NCBI GenBank assembly: GCA_023511565.1
Contig: JAIMBE010000005.1
Span: 1-40,927 of the forward strand
Length of the DNA: 40,927 bases
Reading direction: 5' to 3'
Source: Bacillota bacterium
Lineage (GTDB): Bacteria > Acidobacteriota > Terriglobia > Acidiferrales > UBA7541
In this document: piece by piece, positions 31,806-39,387 of the stretch
Layout of the letters: each line of letters opens with the position of its first letter
How positions within the stretch are numbered: position 1 is the first letter of the stretch
Made by a program: the position numbers and the translations under genes
The notes under the pieces: model-generated
Seen by the model: only the letters and a program-made list of their open reading frames with translations
Told to the model about the DNA's origin: nothing
The model's database searches: none

Positions 31806-31956
31806 CAAAAAGAGAAACTTCGCCTGCCGCTCCTACCACGAACCCGCTTCGGGCCGAGCAGAGGCAGAAGGCCTGTTCTCTTGATTTGGAGGTTGCCGGG
31901 AATCTGTCGCAGGGCCCGAAATCGAACTGACCGGCGGCTGCGAATCCCCCGAACCT
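31806..31956 (-). ncRNA. Structured leader or small RNA upstream of nrdJ
   Basis: Read leftward from the promoter at 31990, the first ~70 nt can form a long hairpin: AGGUU (31956-31952) with AACCU (31894-31890), CGGG (31951-31948) with CCCG (31900-31897), and CGCAG (31942-31938) with CUGCG (31912-31908), with symmetric internal loops. About 80 nt later a second hairpin region ends in UUUCUCUUUUU (near 31816-31806), a terminator-like T-run. This fits a separate small RNA or an attenuator of nrdJ. I do not see the conserved cobalamin-riboswitch segments. The family is unknown. Confidence 0.4.
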
Positions 31957-31962
31957 GGGCGC

Positions 31963-31990
31963 AGTATACGGCTGGGGGTGAACTTGTCAA
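31963..31990 (-). promoter_or_regulatory. Sigma70 promoter upstream of nrdJ
   Basis: On the minus strand TTGACA (31990-31985) and TATACT (31968-31963) are 16 bp apart, one of the best promoters in the window. It is about 370 nt from the nrdJ start, leaving an unusually long leader. Confidence 0.8.
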
Positions 31991-32105
31991 GGGCAAAGCG
32001 CAAAATTTTGTGTTCAGTTTGTCCAATACATCTATTCCTAGTGTCCCTCTTGCCATGAGCTGCGCGGGCCCATGGAACTGGAAATGCGTTGCGTGCCGCC
32101 GGACG

Positions 32106-32135
32106 TTGACGCGTGCTGCGCCGGCCCGCTATGCT
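32106..32135 (+). promoter_or_regulatory. Promoter giving a leaderless phosphatase mRNA
   Basis: TTGACG (32106-32111), 18 bp, TATGCT (32130-32135). The ATG at 32143 is 8 bp after the -10, where transcription should begin, and no ribosome site fits in between. Confidence 0.65.
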
Positions 32136-32142
32136 GCTCGCT

Positions 32143-32805
32143 ATGCAGAAACCGCAGCGCGCAACCCTTCTGTGCGTCGCACTGTGCTGGCCCTGCGGCT
32201 GGACTCTTAGCGACAGCGCAGTTTCCCTCGTGCAGCAGGTGGCTCCGGCCCCCGCAGTGGCCGCACGATTTGCGCCTGCGGAAAAGCTTCACCTCTCGGG
32301 CCTGCCGAATCTGGGCAAGGTGCATGAAAATCTCTACCGCGGCGGACAGCCGGATGCGGCGGCGGGCGGCTACCGCAGCTTGCAGGAACTGGGCATCGAG
32401 ATCGTGGTGAACTTCCGCAACGATGCCGACGACGTTGAACCCGAGCGCGCTCGACTCGAAGCGCTCGGCATCCGCTTTGTCCACATTCCATGGAGCAGCT
32501 TCCGAAGACCGGACAACCGCCAGGTGGCTCAGTTCCTGCAACTGTTGCAGCAGCATCGCAATCAGAAGATCTTTGTGCACTGCCAGCGTGGTGCTGAACG
32601 CACCGGCGTGATGCTGGCTGCGTATCGCATCGCTGTGCAGGGGTGGACCGCTGAGCAGGCCCTGGCAGAGATGGAAGCGTTCAAATTTCGAGGTTTCTGG
32701 TTTCGCCACCTGAAGCACTACATCAGGAACTTCGCGCAGCACTGGGCCAGCGATCCGGCCTTCCACGCGCTGCAGACCGCCGCAGCGGCCAGCTCGCACC
32801 CATAA
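32143..32805 (+). CDS. Secreted dual-specificity / tyrosine phosphatase-like protein
   Basis: The 220-residue protein begins with a hydrophobic, signal-like segment (QRATLLCVALCWPCGWTL). A cysteine-phosphatase domain follows: NLGKVHENLYRGGQP (the typical DSP opening), LGIEIVVNFRND, FVHIPWSSF, and the P-loop VHCQRGAERTGVM (C-x5-R), followed by AAYRIAVQGW and the EMEAFKFRGFW end. The expected general acid is not obvious: HIPWSSFRRPDN offers D. The protein may dephosphorylate phosphotyrosine, phosphoinositide or another small ester outside the cytoplasm. I chose ATG 32143 over 32113 because the promoter runs up to it. Confidence 0.85.
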   Translation: MQKPQRATLLCVALCWPCGWTLSDSAVSLVQQVAPAPAVAARFAPAEKLHLSGLPNLGKVHENLYRGGQPDAAAGGYRSLQELGIEIVVNFRNDADDVEPERARLEALGIRFVHIPWSSFRRPDNRQVAQFLQLLQQHRNQKIFVHCQRGAERTGVMLAAYRIAVQGWTAEQALAEMEAFKFRGFWFRHLKHYIRNFAQHWASDPAFHALQTAAAASSHP

Positions 32806-32888
32806 GCGGGGCAGGCAGAGATCGGGCTCCACGGCGGCCATACCATTCAGCCAGCGCAGAGCCTTATTGTCACCGGGGGCCCCGGCGG

Positions 32889-34130
32889 TTACTCGTAGCG
32901 GAGGGCTTCGACCGGGTCGAGCCGGGCCGCTTTCACCGCCGGCCAGACGCCGAAGATCAGTCCCACGCTAGCGGAAACGCCCAGGCCGACGAGCACCGCC
33001 CAGAGCGGGACGGTGACAGCCAGTGTTGTGGCCGCGCGAACGGTGCCGATCACGGCTGCGGCCAGGATGATGCCGACGGCGCCTCCCAGGCTGGTCAGTG
33101 TCATCGCTTCGAGGAGGAACTGCCAGACGATGTCGCGCCGGCGCGCGCCGATGGCCTTGCGGACGCCGATCTCGCGGGTGCGTTCGGTCACCGAGACGAG
33201 CATAATGTTCATCACGCCCACGCCGCCCACCAGCAGTCCAACCGTGCTCAACACCACCACCGTGATGGCGATGCCGCCCACGATGTTGCGGAACTGCTCA
33301 ATGGCCTGTGCCGCGGTCGTGATGGCGAAGTTGTCCGGGTCGTTGTAGCCCACGTTTCGGCGGCGCCGCAGCACTTCGCGGACCTGATCCACGGCTGGTT
33401 CGAGCTGGCCCGGATAGGCCAGAATGCGGAAACCGACTTCCTCGGCGGCCGGATAGAGTTTTTTCAGCGTTTCGAAGGGGATCACCACGCGCCGGTCTTC
33501 GTCACTTTCGCCGAAGCCGCCTTTCGGTTTCTGGAAGACTCCAATGACCAGAAATCCGAAGCCGTTGACCAGCACCTCGCGTCCCAGCGCGTCGCCGGCT
33601 GGGAACAGCGCCTGGGCCACGTTTTCGCCGAGCACCACCACGTTGCGCCGATGAAGATTCTCCGAGGCGGTGAAGAAGCGCCCTTCTTTCATCGTCGCGT
33701 TGCCGTAGACTTCGACGAACTCCGGGGTGGTGCCGCGGAATTCCACCGGCTGCACAGTCTGGTCGCGGTAGCGCACCTGGTGCAGGCCGAAGACGAAAAG
33801 GTTCGTGGCCACAGTTTTCACCGCCGGGCAGGCGGAGCGGATGAACTCTGCGTCTTCCGGAGCGAGCGGTTTGCGCATGCGTTCTTCGCGGGTCAGCCGT
33901 CCCACCCGCGGTCCCTGGGCGAAGCGGCTGATGTAGGCTGTGTCGGTGCCGAAGCCGGTCATCTCTTCCACCACGGCTTGGTCAATGCCCGCCACCAGCC
34001 CCACCACAAGAATCAGCACGGCGACCCCCATGACCACGCCGAGCACGGTCAGGAAGCTGCGCAGCTTGTGGCTGCGGATCGTGTCCAAAGCCAGGGCCAG
34101 GTTCTCGCGGATGTCTTGTCGCAGTTGCAT
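32889..34130 (-). CDS. MacB-like ABC transporter permease (FtsX family), second of pair
   Basis: The 413-residue protein has the MacB/LolC layout: an N-terminal helix (LRSFLTVLGVVMGVAVLILVVG), a large periplasmic domain (residues 45-270) and three C-terminal helices around VMNIMLVSVTERTREIGVRKAIGARR and DPVEALRYE. It pairs with the gene 6 bp upstream. Neither carries an ATPase domain and none is next to them, so the ATPase and membrane-fusion partner must lie elsewhere or beyond this cluster. Such permeases drive export of lipoproteins, peptides or antibiotics by a mechanical stroke. Confidence 0.9.
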   Translation of the reverse strand: MQLRQDIRENLALALDTIRSHKLRSFLTVLGVVMGVAVLILVVGLVAGIDQAVVEEMTGFGTDTAYISRFAQGPRVGRLTREERMRKPLAPEDAEFIRSACPAVKTVATNLFVFGLHQVRYRDQTVQPVEFRGTTPEFVEVYGNATMKEGRFFTASENLHRRNVVVLGENVAQALFPAGDALGREVLVNGFGFLVIGVFQKPKGGFGESDEDRRVVIPFETLKKLYPAAEEVGFRILAYPGQLEPAVDQVREVLRRRRNVGYNDPDNFAITTAAQAIEQFRNIVGGIAITVVVLSTVGLLVGGVGVMNIMLVSVTERTREIGVRKAIGARRRDIVWQFLLEAMTLTSLGGAVGIILAAAVIGTVRAATTLAVTVPLWAVLVGLGVSASVGLIFGVWPAVKAARLDPVEALRYE

Positions 34131-34136
34131 CGGGCC

Positions 34137-35387
34137 TCAGGTTTCCGCGCGCATAGCCTCTACCGGCTCCAGGCGCGCTGCGCGCAGGGCCGGGTAGATG
34201 CCGAAAAACAATCCCACCGAGGTGGACAGCAACAGCGCAATCGCCACTGCACCGGGCGGCGTGTACATCGGAAAGCCGACGGCCATCTGCACCAGCGCGC
34301 CGAATCCGGCGGCGAGGGCCAGTCCGATCCCACCGCCGGTGGCCGCCAGCACGGCCGACTCGACCAGGAACTGCATCACGATGTGCCGCCGGCGTGCCCC
34401 GAGCGCCTTGCGGATGCCGATTTCGCGGGTGCGTTCGGTTACGCTGGCCAGCATGATGTTCATGATCACGATCCCGCCCACGACCATGAACACCGAGGTG
34501 AGTCCCAGCGCGGTGGCGAAGATGGTACCGGTCAGTCGCTCCCACAGGCTGGTGATCGAGTTCGGCGCGATGATGCCGAAATTGTCCGGCTCGTGGTAGG
34601 GCACGTGGCGCCGCGCCCGCAGCAGCAACCGCGCTTCGTCTTCGGCGGCCGGCATCAGTTCCGGCGAGGGGGCCTGCACGAGCAGAAACAGCGAAGCGCC
34701 GGGCCGCGACCAGCCCTTGCGGAACGTTCCCAGCGGAATCAGAACCAAGTTGTCGGCGGACTGGCCCAGCAGCGTGCCCATCCGCTTCAGCGTGCCTACG
34801 ATTTCGCAGGACAAACCACCGAGCCGGACGGTCTTGCCGATGGCATCCAGCCGGGGGAAAAAACGGTCGGTGATGTCGGCACCAACCACGCAAACCGGTA
34901 CCCGTCGCTGTTCATCCAGTTCGGTGAAGAAGCGGCCGTGGGCCAACGCCCAGCCCCGCACATCGAGAAAGTTTGGAGTCACACCGACCAGCGCGACCTC
35001 TTCCAGCACTTCGTTGCCGTAGCGCACCTCGATTTGGGTATCGTCGCCGGCCGCTATACTTTCGGCCAGCTCCATGTTCTCGCGCAGCCAGTGGAAATCT
35101 TCCAGGGTGATGGGCGGCCGGCGCTGCGCCTTCAGAAACTCTTCCAGGCTGGTGATGATGCCCATCTGGTTCACGACGAACACGTTGGCGCCGAAATTCG
35201 CAATTTGTTCGCCCACGTAGCGGTTCAGGCCCTCGACCGCGCTCATCACCACCACCAGCGCCGCGACCGCCAGAATCACTCCGAGCAGCGTCAAAAAACT
35301 GCGCAGCTTGTGGCTGCGTAGCGTCTCCAGGGCGAGCCGCAAGGTCTCACGAAGCGTCACCGTTTTGGCCAGCAGGTCTGCTCGCAT
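34137..35387 (-). CDS. MacB-like ABC transporter permease (FtsX family), first of pair
   Basis: ATG 35387 gives 416 residues; the longer open frame to 35660 enters the divergent DinB promoter region and is rejected. The layout matches its neighbour: LRSFLTLLGVILAVAALVVVM, a periplasmic domain with AEDEARLLLRARRHVPYHEPDN, and GIVIMNIMLASVTERTREIGIRKALGARRR near the end. The two proteins are similar over their whole length, so they probably arose by duplication and form a heterodimer. Confidence 0.9.
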   Translation of the reverse strand: MRADLLAKTVTLRETLRLALETLRSHKLRSFLTLLGVILAVAALVVVMSAVEGLNRYVGEQIANFGANVFVVNQMGIITSLEEFLKAQRRPPITLEDFHWLRENMELAESIAAGDDTQIEVRYGNEVLEEVALVGVTPNFLDVRGWALAHGRFFTELDEQRRVPVCVVGADITDRFFPRLDAIGKTVRLGGLSCEIVGTLKRMGTLLGQSADNLVLIPLGTFRKGWSRPGASLFLLVQAPSPELMPAAEDEARLLLRARRHVPYHEPDNFGIIAPNSITSLWERLTGTIFATALGLTSVFMVVGGIVIMNIMLASVTERTREIGIRKALGARRRHIVMQFLVESAVLAATGGGIGLALAAGFGALVQMAVGFPMYTPPGAVAIALLLSTSVGLFFGIYPALRAARLEPVEAMRAET

Positions 35388-35574
35388 GGCTCTGTGCCTA
35401 GCCTTCCTTCTCTCTAATACGTTTGGCGCCGCCGCAAAGTTTACCGTCGGCCCCACGCTCGACACCGGCCCCGGATTGTGATAGAACAGCTTCGACCCTG
35501 CGGAATCCCCGTCGGAGCAAATCACGCTGAGCCGGCTGCGGGCCGGGCCCGTGCCGGCAGGAAAAGGGAGACAG

Positions 35575-36150
35575 ATGAAGCGATTGCTCAGCCGATCCTG
35601 TTTGGCCGTGTTGTGGCTCGGGCTGCTCGGTGCGCCAGCGCGCGCGCAGGGCGCAGCCAACCTCGCCGGAGTCCGCGGCGAAATCCTCTACTGGATTCAA
35701 GATGCGGAAACCAAGCTGGTCCAGCTTGCCGAAGCCATTCCCGCTGAAACGTACACCTGGCGGCCCGGTGCGGGTGTCCGCTCGGTCAGCGAGGTCTTCC
35801 TACACGTCGCCGGAGGCAACTACTCCATCCCGCGGGCCGTCGGCGTCCAGCCGCCCGAGGGCTTTGCACCCCAAGGGTTCGAACGGTCCACGACCGACAA
35901 AGCGAAAATTGTCGAGCACCTCAAGAACAGCTTCGCGCACGTGAAGTGGGCCATCGAACGGGTATCCGACGCCGATCTCGACAAGACTGTGCGCTTGTTC
36001 GGGCGCGATTCCACCTACCGCAACGTGTTGCTGCTGCTGGCCACGCACGCCCACGAACATCTGGGGCAGATGATTGCCTACGCGCGGAGCAACGGCGTGG
36101 TGCCGCCGTGGACGGCGGCGCGCCAGGCACAGTCCTCTCCGCAGCCGTAG
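35575..36150 (+). CDS. Secreted DinB-family protein
   Basis: ATG 35575 has GGGAG in front. The 191-residue product has a signal peptide (LSRSCLAVLWLGLLGAPARAQG) and a four-helix DinB fold. Metal histidines are visible in SVSEVFLHVAGGNYSIP and ATHAHEHLGQMIAYARSNG. DinB/YfiT proteins are metal-dependent transferases or hydrolases, several of them bacillithiol- or mycothiol-linked; exported versions are common in Acidobacteriota and uncharacterised. A TAGAAC box near 35480 may be its -10. It converges with the yceI-like gene, 15 bp apart. Confidence 0.85.
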   Translation: MKRLLSRSCLAVLWLGLLGAPARAQGAANLAGVRGEILYWIQDAETKLVQLAEAIPAETYTWRPGAGVRSVSEVFLHVAGGNYSIPRAVGVQPPEGFAPQGFERSTTDKAKIVEHLKNSFAHVKWAIERVSDADLDKTVRLFGRDSTYRNVLLLLATHAHEHLGQMIAYARSNGVVPPWTAARQAQSSPQP

Positions 36151-36165
36151 CGCCGGCGGAGCCGT

Positions 36166-36816
36166 TTACCGGCCCGGGTTGCCCGGCTGCTGCTGTTGCG
36201 GCTGCTGCTGTTGCCGCTGCTGCCGGCGCTGCTCCATAGCCTGCTGGTCCACCAGGTGGAAGTCGAACTGCACCGTGACCACATCGTCGATCGGGTTCAT
36301 CGCGGAATTGTAATTGATCCCGAACTCTTTGCGGTTGATCTGGAACTGCCCGCGAAAACGCCCGCCGGTGTCGCGCAGGAACACGATCTGCGTGGGCACC
36401 TCGATTGTGCGCGTGTTGCCGCGGATGGTCAGCTCACCGGTGATGATCGCATTTTTCTCGTCCACGCGGCGGATGGCAGTGCTGGTGAAAGTGATCTGCG
36501 GGTGATTTGCCGCGTCGAAGAAGTCAGCGCTGCGCAGGTGATTGTCCCGCCGTTCGTTGCGCGTGTTGATGCTGGCCGCTTCAACCACCAAGCGGATCGA
36601 AGAGTTTTCCAGGTTCTGCCGGTCAACCAGAATTTCCCCGTCGAACCGTTCGAAGTAGCCGTGGGCGCTGATCAGCAGCGCGTCGGCGACAAAATTGATC
36701 TGGCTGTGCGCCCGGTCGAACACAAAGGGCTGCCGTTCGGCCTGTGCAGTCGCGGCCAAAGCCGCCAGCAACCCCGCCAGAAACAACATGCGAACCCCCA
36801 ACCGCCAATGCATCAT
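36166..36816 (-). CDS. YceI-family secreted lipid-binding-like protein with Gln-rich tail
   Basis: ATG 36816 has AGGAGGAG close before it; a second ATG follows at once. The 216-residue product has a signal peptide (FLAGLLAALAATAQA) and the YceI lipocalin-like barrel: FDRAHSQINFVADALLISAHGYFERFDG in pieces (RAHSQINFVA, GYFERFDGEI), VEAASINTRNERRDNHLRSADFF, and RIEV-like end FGINYNSAMNPIDDVV. YceI proteins bind polyisoprenoids or amphiphiles in the periplasm. The C-terminus has a Gln/Pro-rich tail of about 20 residues (from 36166 to about 36230), not usual in the family. Confidence 0.92.
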   Translation of the reverse strand: MMHWRLGVRMLFLAGLLAALAATAQAERQPFVFDRAHSQINFVADALLISAHGYFERFDGEILVDRQNLENSSIRLVVEAASINTRNERRDNHLRSADFFDAANHPQITFTSTAIRRVDEKNAIITGELTIRGNTRTIEVPTQIVFLRDTGGRFRGQFQINRKEFGINYNSAMNPIDDVVTVQFDFHLVDQQAMEQRRQQRQQQQPQQQQPGNPGR

Positions 36817-36899
36817 CGGCTCCTCCTGGTATGGTGATGGAAATTGCATAAGCTTAGATGGTGCAATCGCCACAAAGGACGCAGCCGCACGGTGGAGGG

Positions 36900-37400
36900 T
36901 TACACCCCCTGGTGCGGCGGTCGCGCCCCTTCATGTTCGAGCAGGCGCTGCTTGCGCCAGAGCCCGCCACCGAAGCCATGCAGCGAACCATCGGCCGCCA
37001 CCACCCGGTGGCAGGGTACAATCACCGGCAGGGGATTCTTCGCGCAGGCTCGGCCCACGGCGCGCGCGGCGCGTGGTACGCCCAGCCGTCGCGCCAGCGC
37101 TCCGTAGCTGATGGTGCCGCCGAAAGGAATCTCGCGCAGCGCCTGCCAGATGCGCCGCTCGAGCGGTGTGCCCACCAGCTCCACGCGCAGACGAAACTGT
37201 CGGCGCCGCCCCGCAAAGTACTCGCGCAACTGCGCCACGGCGGCTGCCAGATGTCGCCGCGCCGCCGGCGTACCGTTGGTGCCTGACTGGTGGCGCGCAC
37301 CGAAGGCAACGCGGCAGATGCCGCGAGGCGAAGCCACCACCCGCAGCCTGCCCACTGGTGTTTCGAGCACAGCGCTGGCACAACAGTCTTCCCTGTGCAT
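36900..37400 (-). CDS. ogt: Methylated-DNA--protein-cysteine methyltransferase (Ogt/AGT)
   Basis: The enzyme removes the methyl of O6-methylguanine to its own cysteine in a suicide reaction. The active site IVPCHRVVAADGSLHGFGGGLWRK is intact (PCHRV near residue 128), after GTISYGALARRLGVPRAARAVGRACAKNP, which holds the DNA-binding helix and Arg finger. I place the start at ATG 37400 (MHREDCCAS, 166 residues), since the open frame beyond it is low-complexity Gly/Ala and lacks a ribosome site. The N-terminal domain is short. No neighbouring alkylation-repair gene is seen. Confidence 0.92.
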   Translation of the reverse strand: MHREDCCASAVLETPVGRLRVVASPRGICRVAFGARHQSGTNGTPAARRHLAAAVAQLREYFAGRRRQFRLRVELVGTPLERRIWQALREIPFGGTISYGALARRLGVPRAARAVGRACAKNPLPVIVPCHRVVAADGSLHGFGGGLWRKQRLLEHEGARPPHQGV

Positions 37401-37820
37401 TTTCACTGCTGCCCTCCCGAATGCTTTGCCGCGGCGTGCTGCCGGTCCGCCGGGGCCTCCAGCTCCCTGCGGAACGAAAGGCATTGCGCCTCAGTTGCTG
37501 TTCTATTGGCGATTTGGAAAAAGACGGCCGAACCCTGCCCCCCTCGACGTGAGCTTGCACTTCCGCATCTTTGAGCAACGCAACACGGGGGTGATCGTGA
37601 GCGTCAATTATCGTCTCAAAAAGGAAATCGAGCAAATCTGGTCCGACTCGCACTGCCGTGGCCGGGCAGCAAAGGCTATACCGGCGGCGAATTCCGCGCC
37701 TCGCAGGCGCCGAGCCCGCGTGCCTTTCTTGAGCGTGTTTGGGAGGCCGAAGTGCGGGTACAATGGTCGTGCAACCGTTCCCGCCTTGCGATTCATCCCA
37801 CCGGGAGCGGTCGCGCCAGG
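37401..37820. other. Gene-free stretch before the 37.8 kb gene
   Basis: No recognisable protein is encoded in this 420 bp. It contains a hairpin GCGCCT-CGC-AGGCGC (37696-37710) and a -10-like TACAAT (37759-37764) with no matching -35, probably control of the gene at 37821. A 37485-37620 part is less GC-rich, without a clear feature. Confidence 0.45.
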
Positions 37821-38729
37821 ATGCGCGTAGCCAGGGCGATGGTTGCTTCGTTTGCTGCCACGGCGCTGCTTGCCGCGCCGAGCGTGCAGGTGCGCTCGGG
37901 CGCCGAACGCTCTCCCTCCCGCGAGGAGCTGCGGGCCCTGCTTTTTCAGGTGGTTGCCAATCAGCATCGCAACGACGAGGCCTTGCTCGAATACGAACGC
38001 ATCGAGCGCCATCGTTCCTTCCGGGGCAGCTCCGAAGAATCCGCGGTGAAGGAAGACAAAACCTATCGCGTGTTCCCCACCGGCACGGGCACGATCCGGG
38101 TCTTGCTTCGGGATGGGGATCGTTTGGTTCCCCCCGCGCAGATTCAGCAGCACCTGGAGGGCGTTGTCCGCGAACTCGAGCGCGCCCAGAACCCGAGCAG
38201 CGACGTGCAGCGGCCCAAGGTGGAGCGGTTTGAGAAGCGGCGACGCGAGCGCCACCAGACGGTCGACGCTGCCCGGGAAGCGTTCCTGGCGCGCTGGCTG
38301 GGACGCGAACAGCGCAATGGCCGAACGCTTGCCAGTATCCTGCTGGAGCCGAATCCGGACTTTCGTCCCCCCAACCGGATCGCCGCGGCGTTTCAGAGCG
38401 TCCGCGCCGTGGTTTGGATTGACGAGCCGACCGCGCAGCTGGTGCGTGCCGAGGCGGAAATCTTCAAGGACATCAGCTTCGGCGGCGGCATTCTCGGCAA
38501 GCTGTATCGCGGGGGCACCTTTGTGATCGAGCAGACCGAAGTGGCGCCGGGCATCTGGTTGCCCGCCCGGTACGAATTCGACTATCGCGGACGCCGGTTT
38601 CTGTTCGGTTTCTCTGTGCACGAGCAGATCGACATCAGCGATTATCGTCGTCTGGGGCCGCCGGCCGAAGCCTTGGTCACGCTGCGGCGCGAGTTGGCTG
38701 CGCAACGGCCGGCCGGCGTGGCCCAGTAG
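37821..38729 (+). CDS. Secreted protein of unknown function (outer-membrane lipoprotein-sorting-like)
   Basis: The 302-residue product from ATG 37821 has a signal peptide (ARAMVASFAATALLAAPSV). After a charged helix (SREELRALLFQVVANQ) it has a beta-rich region with YEYERIERHR-like strands, a basic helical middle (residues 125-165, RPKVERFEKRRRERHQ) and a beta-rich end (FQSVRAVVWIDEPTAQLVRAEAEI split here as VVWIDEPT and VRAEAEI; ARYEFDYRGRRFLFGFSVHEQ). The end resembles the LolA-like barrel found in many Acidobacteriota proteins of unknown use. I cannot name a family with confidence. Confidence 0.75.
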   Translation: MRVARAMVASFAATALLAAPSVQVRSGAERSPSREELRALLFQVVANQHRNDEALLEYERIERHRSFRGSSEESAVKEDKTYRVFPTGTGTIRVLLRDGDRLVPPAQIQQHLEGVVRELERAQNPSSDVQRPKVERFEKRRRERHQTVDAAREAFLARWLGREQRNGRTLASILLEPNPDFRPPNRIAAAFQSVRAVVWIDEPTAQLVRAEAEIFKDISFGGGILGKLYRGGTFVIEQTEVAPGIWLPARYEFDYRGRRFLFGFSVHEQIDISDYRRLGPPAEALVTLRRELAAQRPAGVAQ

Positions 38730-38753
38730 CACCGCAGCCCGTTCTGCTGGAGT

Positions 38754-38759
38754 TATAAT
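38754..38759 (+). promoter_or_regulatory. -10 element before the 38.8 kb gene
   Basis: A perfect TATAAT in GGAGTTATAATCG stands 24 bp before ATG 38784, with GGGGAGG (38771-38777) as ribosome site between. The -35 position has no good match. Confidence 0.6.
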
Positions 38760-38783
38760 CGTGTTGTCCCCGGGGAGGCTGCC

Positions 38784-39263
38784 ATGGTGCACGGTACGGT
38801 CTGCGTCGCGGTGGGACTTATGCTGGCGATGACGATGACCCCCGCCGTTGCTGCGCCGGCTCCCCCGCAGCGCACGGTGTGGACCAACGAAGCGCTCGAA
38901 GATGCTGCGCAGCCGTCTGCGGCGGTATCCCAGATCGGCGACCCGACTGCGTTCGTTTCCACGCCTGCGATTCCCGGCGGCTATCGGAAGGAATTCGATC
39001 CGGCATGGTACCGAGAGCAGCTGGCCCCGCTCGAAGCCGAAAGCGAAGCCGTTGCGGAGCGCATCGCTCTTATTCGCGCCGCACTGGCCAATCCGATGGT
39101 TTGGCACGAGCCGGGCCTGCGACTCGACCGCGAGTCCATGCGCCTTTCCCCGCAGAACGAGCTGGCCCTGCTGGAAGCTCGCCAGGCCGAGCTGAAGACG
39201 AAGATCGACGCCATCTACGACGAGGCGCGGCGCCACTGGATTCCACCCGGATCGCTGCGCTGA
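38784..39263 (+). CDS. Small secreted coiled-coil protein, unknown function
   Basis: The 159-residue product has a signal peptide (VAVGLMLAMTMTPAVAAPA), an Ala/Pro-rich spacer with RTVWTNEALEDAA, then two helices suited to a coiled coil (YREQLAPLEAESEAVAERIALI, split: YREQLAPLEAE and AVAERIALIRAAL; LALLEARQAELKTKIDAIYDEARR). The end is IPPGSLR. Such proteins with TVWTNE-like openings recur in Acidobacteriota, but I know no function. It has its own -10 and strong ribosome site. Confidence 0.7.
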   Translation: MVHGTVCVAVGLMLAMTMTPAVAAPAPPQRTVWTNEALEDAAQPSAAVSQIGDPTAFVSTPAIPGGYRKEFDPAWYREQLAPLEAESEAVAERIALIRAALANPMVWHEPGLRLDRESMRLSPQNELALLEARQAELKTKIDAIYDEARRHWIPPGSLR

Positions 39264-39387
39264 CGCGGGCTACCGGCTCCGTAGTGCGGGTGTCGTGCAC
39301 CGGTGTGAAACGCAGCCGTAGCCCAGAACAGCCTGCGCAGCGAGGTGGACAACCCCTTAGGCGGAAGACCTAGCTCACCTCAGCCGG

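Larger units (their letters stand above)
31585..32105. other. Long gene-free stretch between nrdJ and the phosphatase gene
   Basis: Apart from the promoter and structured RNA listed separately, 31585-31805 is GC-rich leader with GGCTTCC-G-GGAAGCC (31793-31807) and a -10-like TACAAT on the minus strand (31691-31686) without a -35. 31991-32105 is AT-rich (GCAAAATTTTGTG) and probably holds control sites of the divergent genes. No protein is recognised. Confidence 0.5.

Noticed and set aside
31585-31990. Cobalamin riboswitch before nrdJ
   Set aside because: I looked for the B12-box and the conserved GCAACUG-type core on the minus strand and did not find them.
33651-35321. 556-residue plus-strand frame rich in His and Gln
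   Set aside because: Antisense to two well-recognised permease genes; composition is that of a shadow frame.
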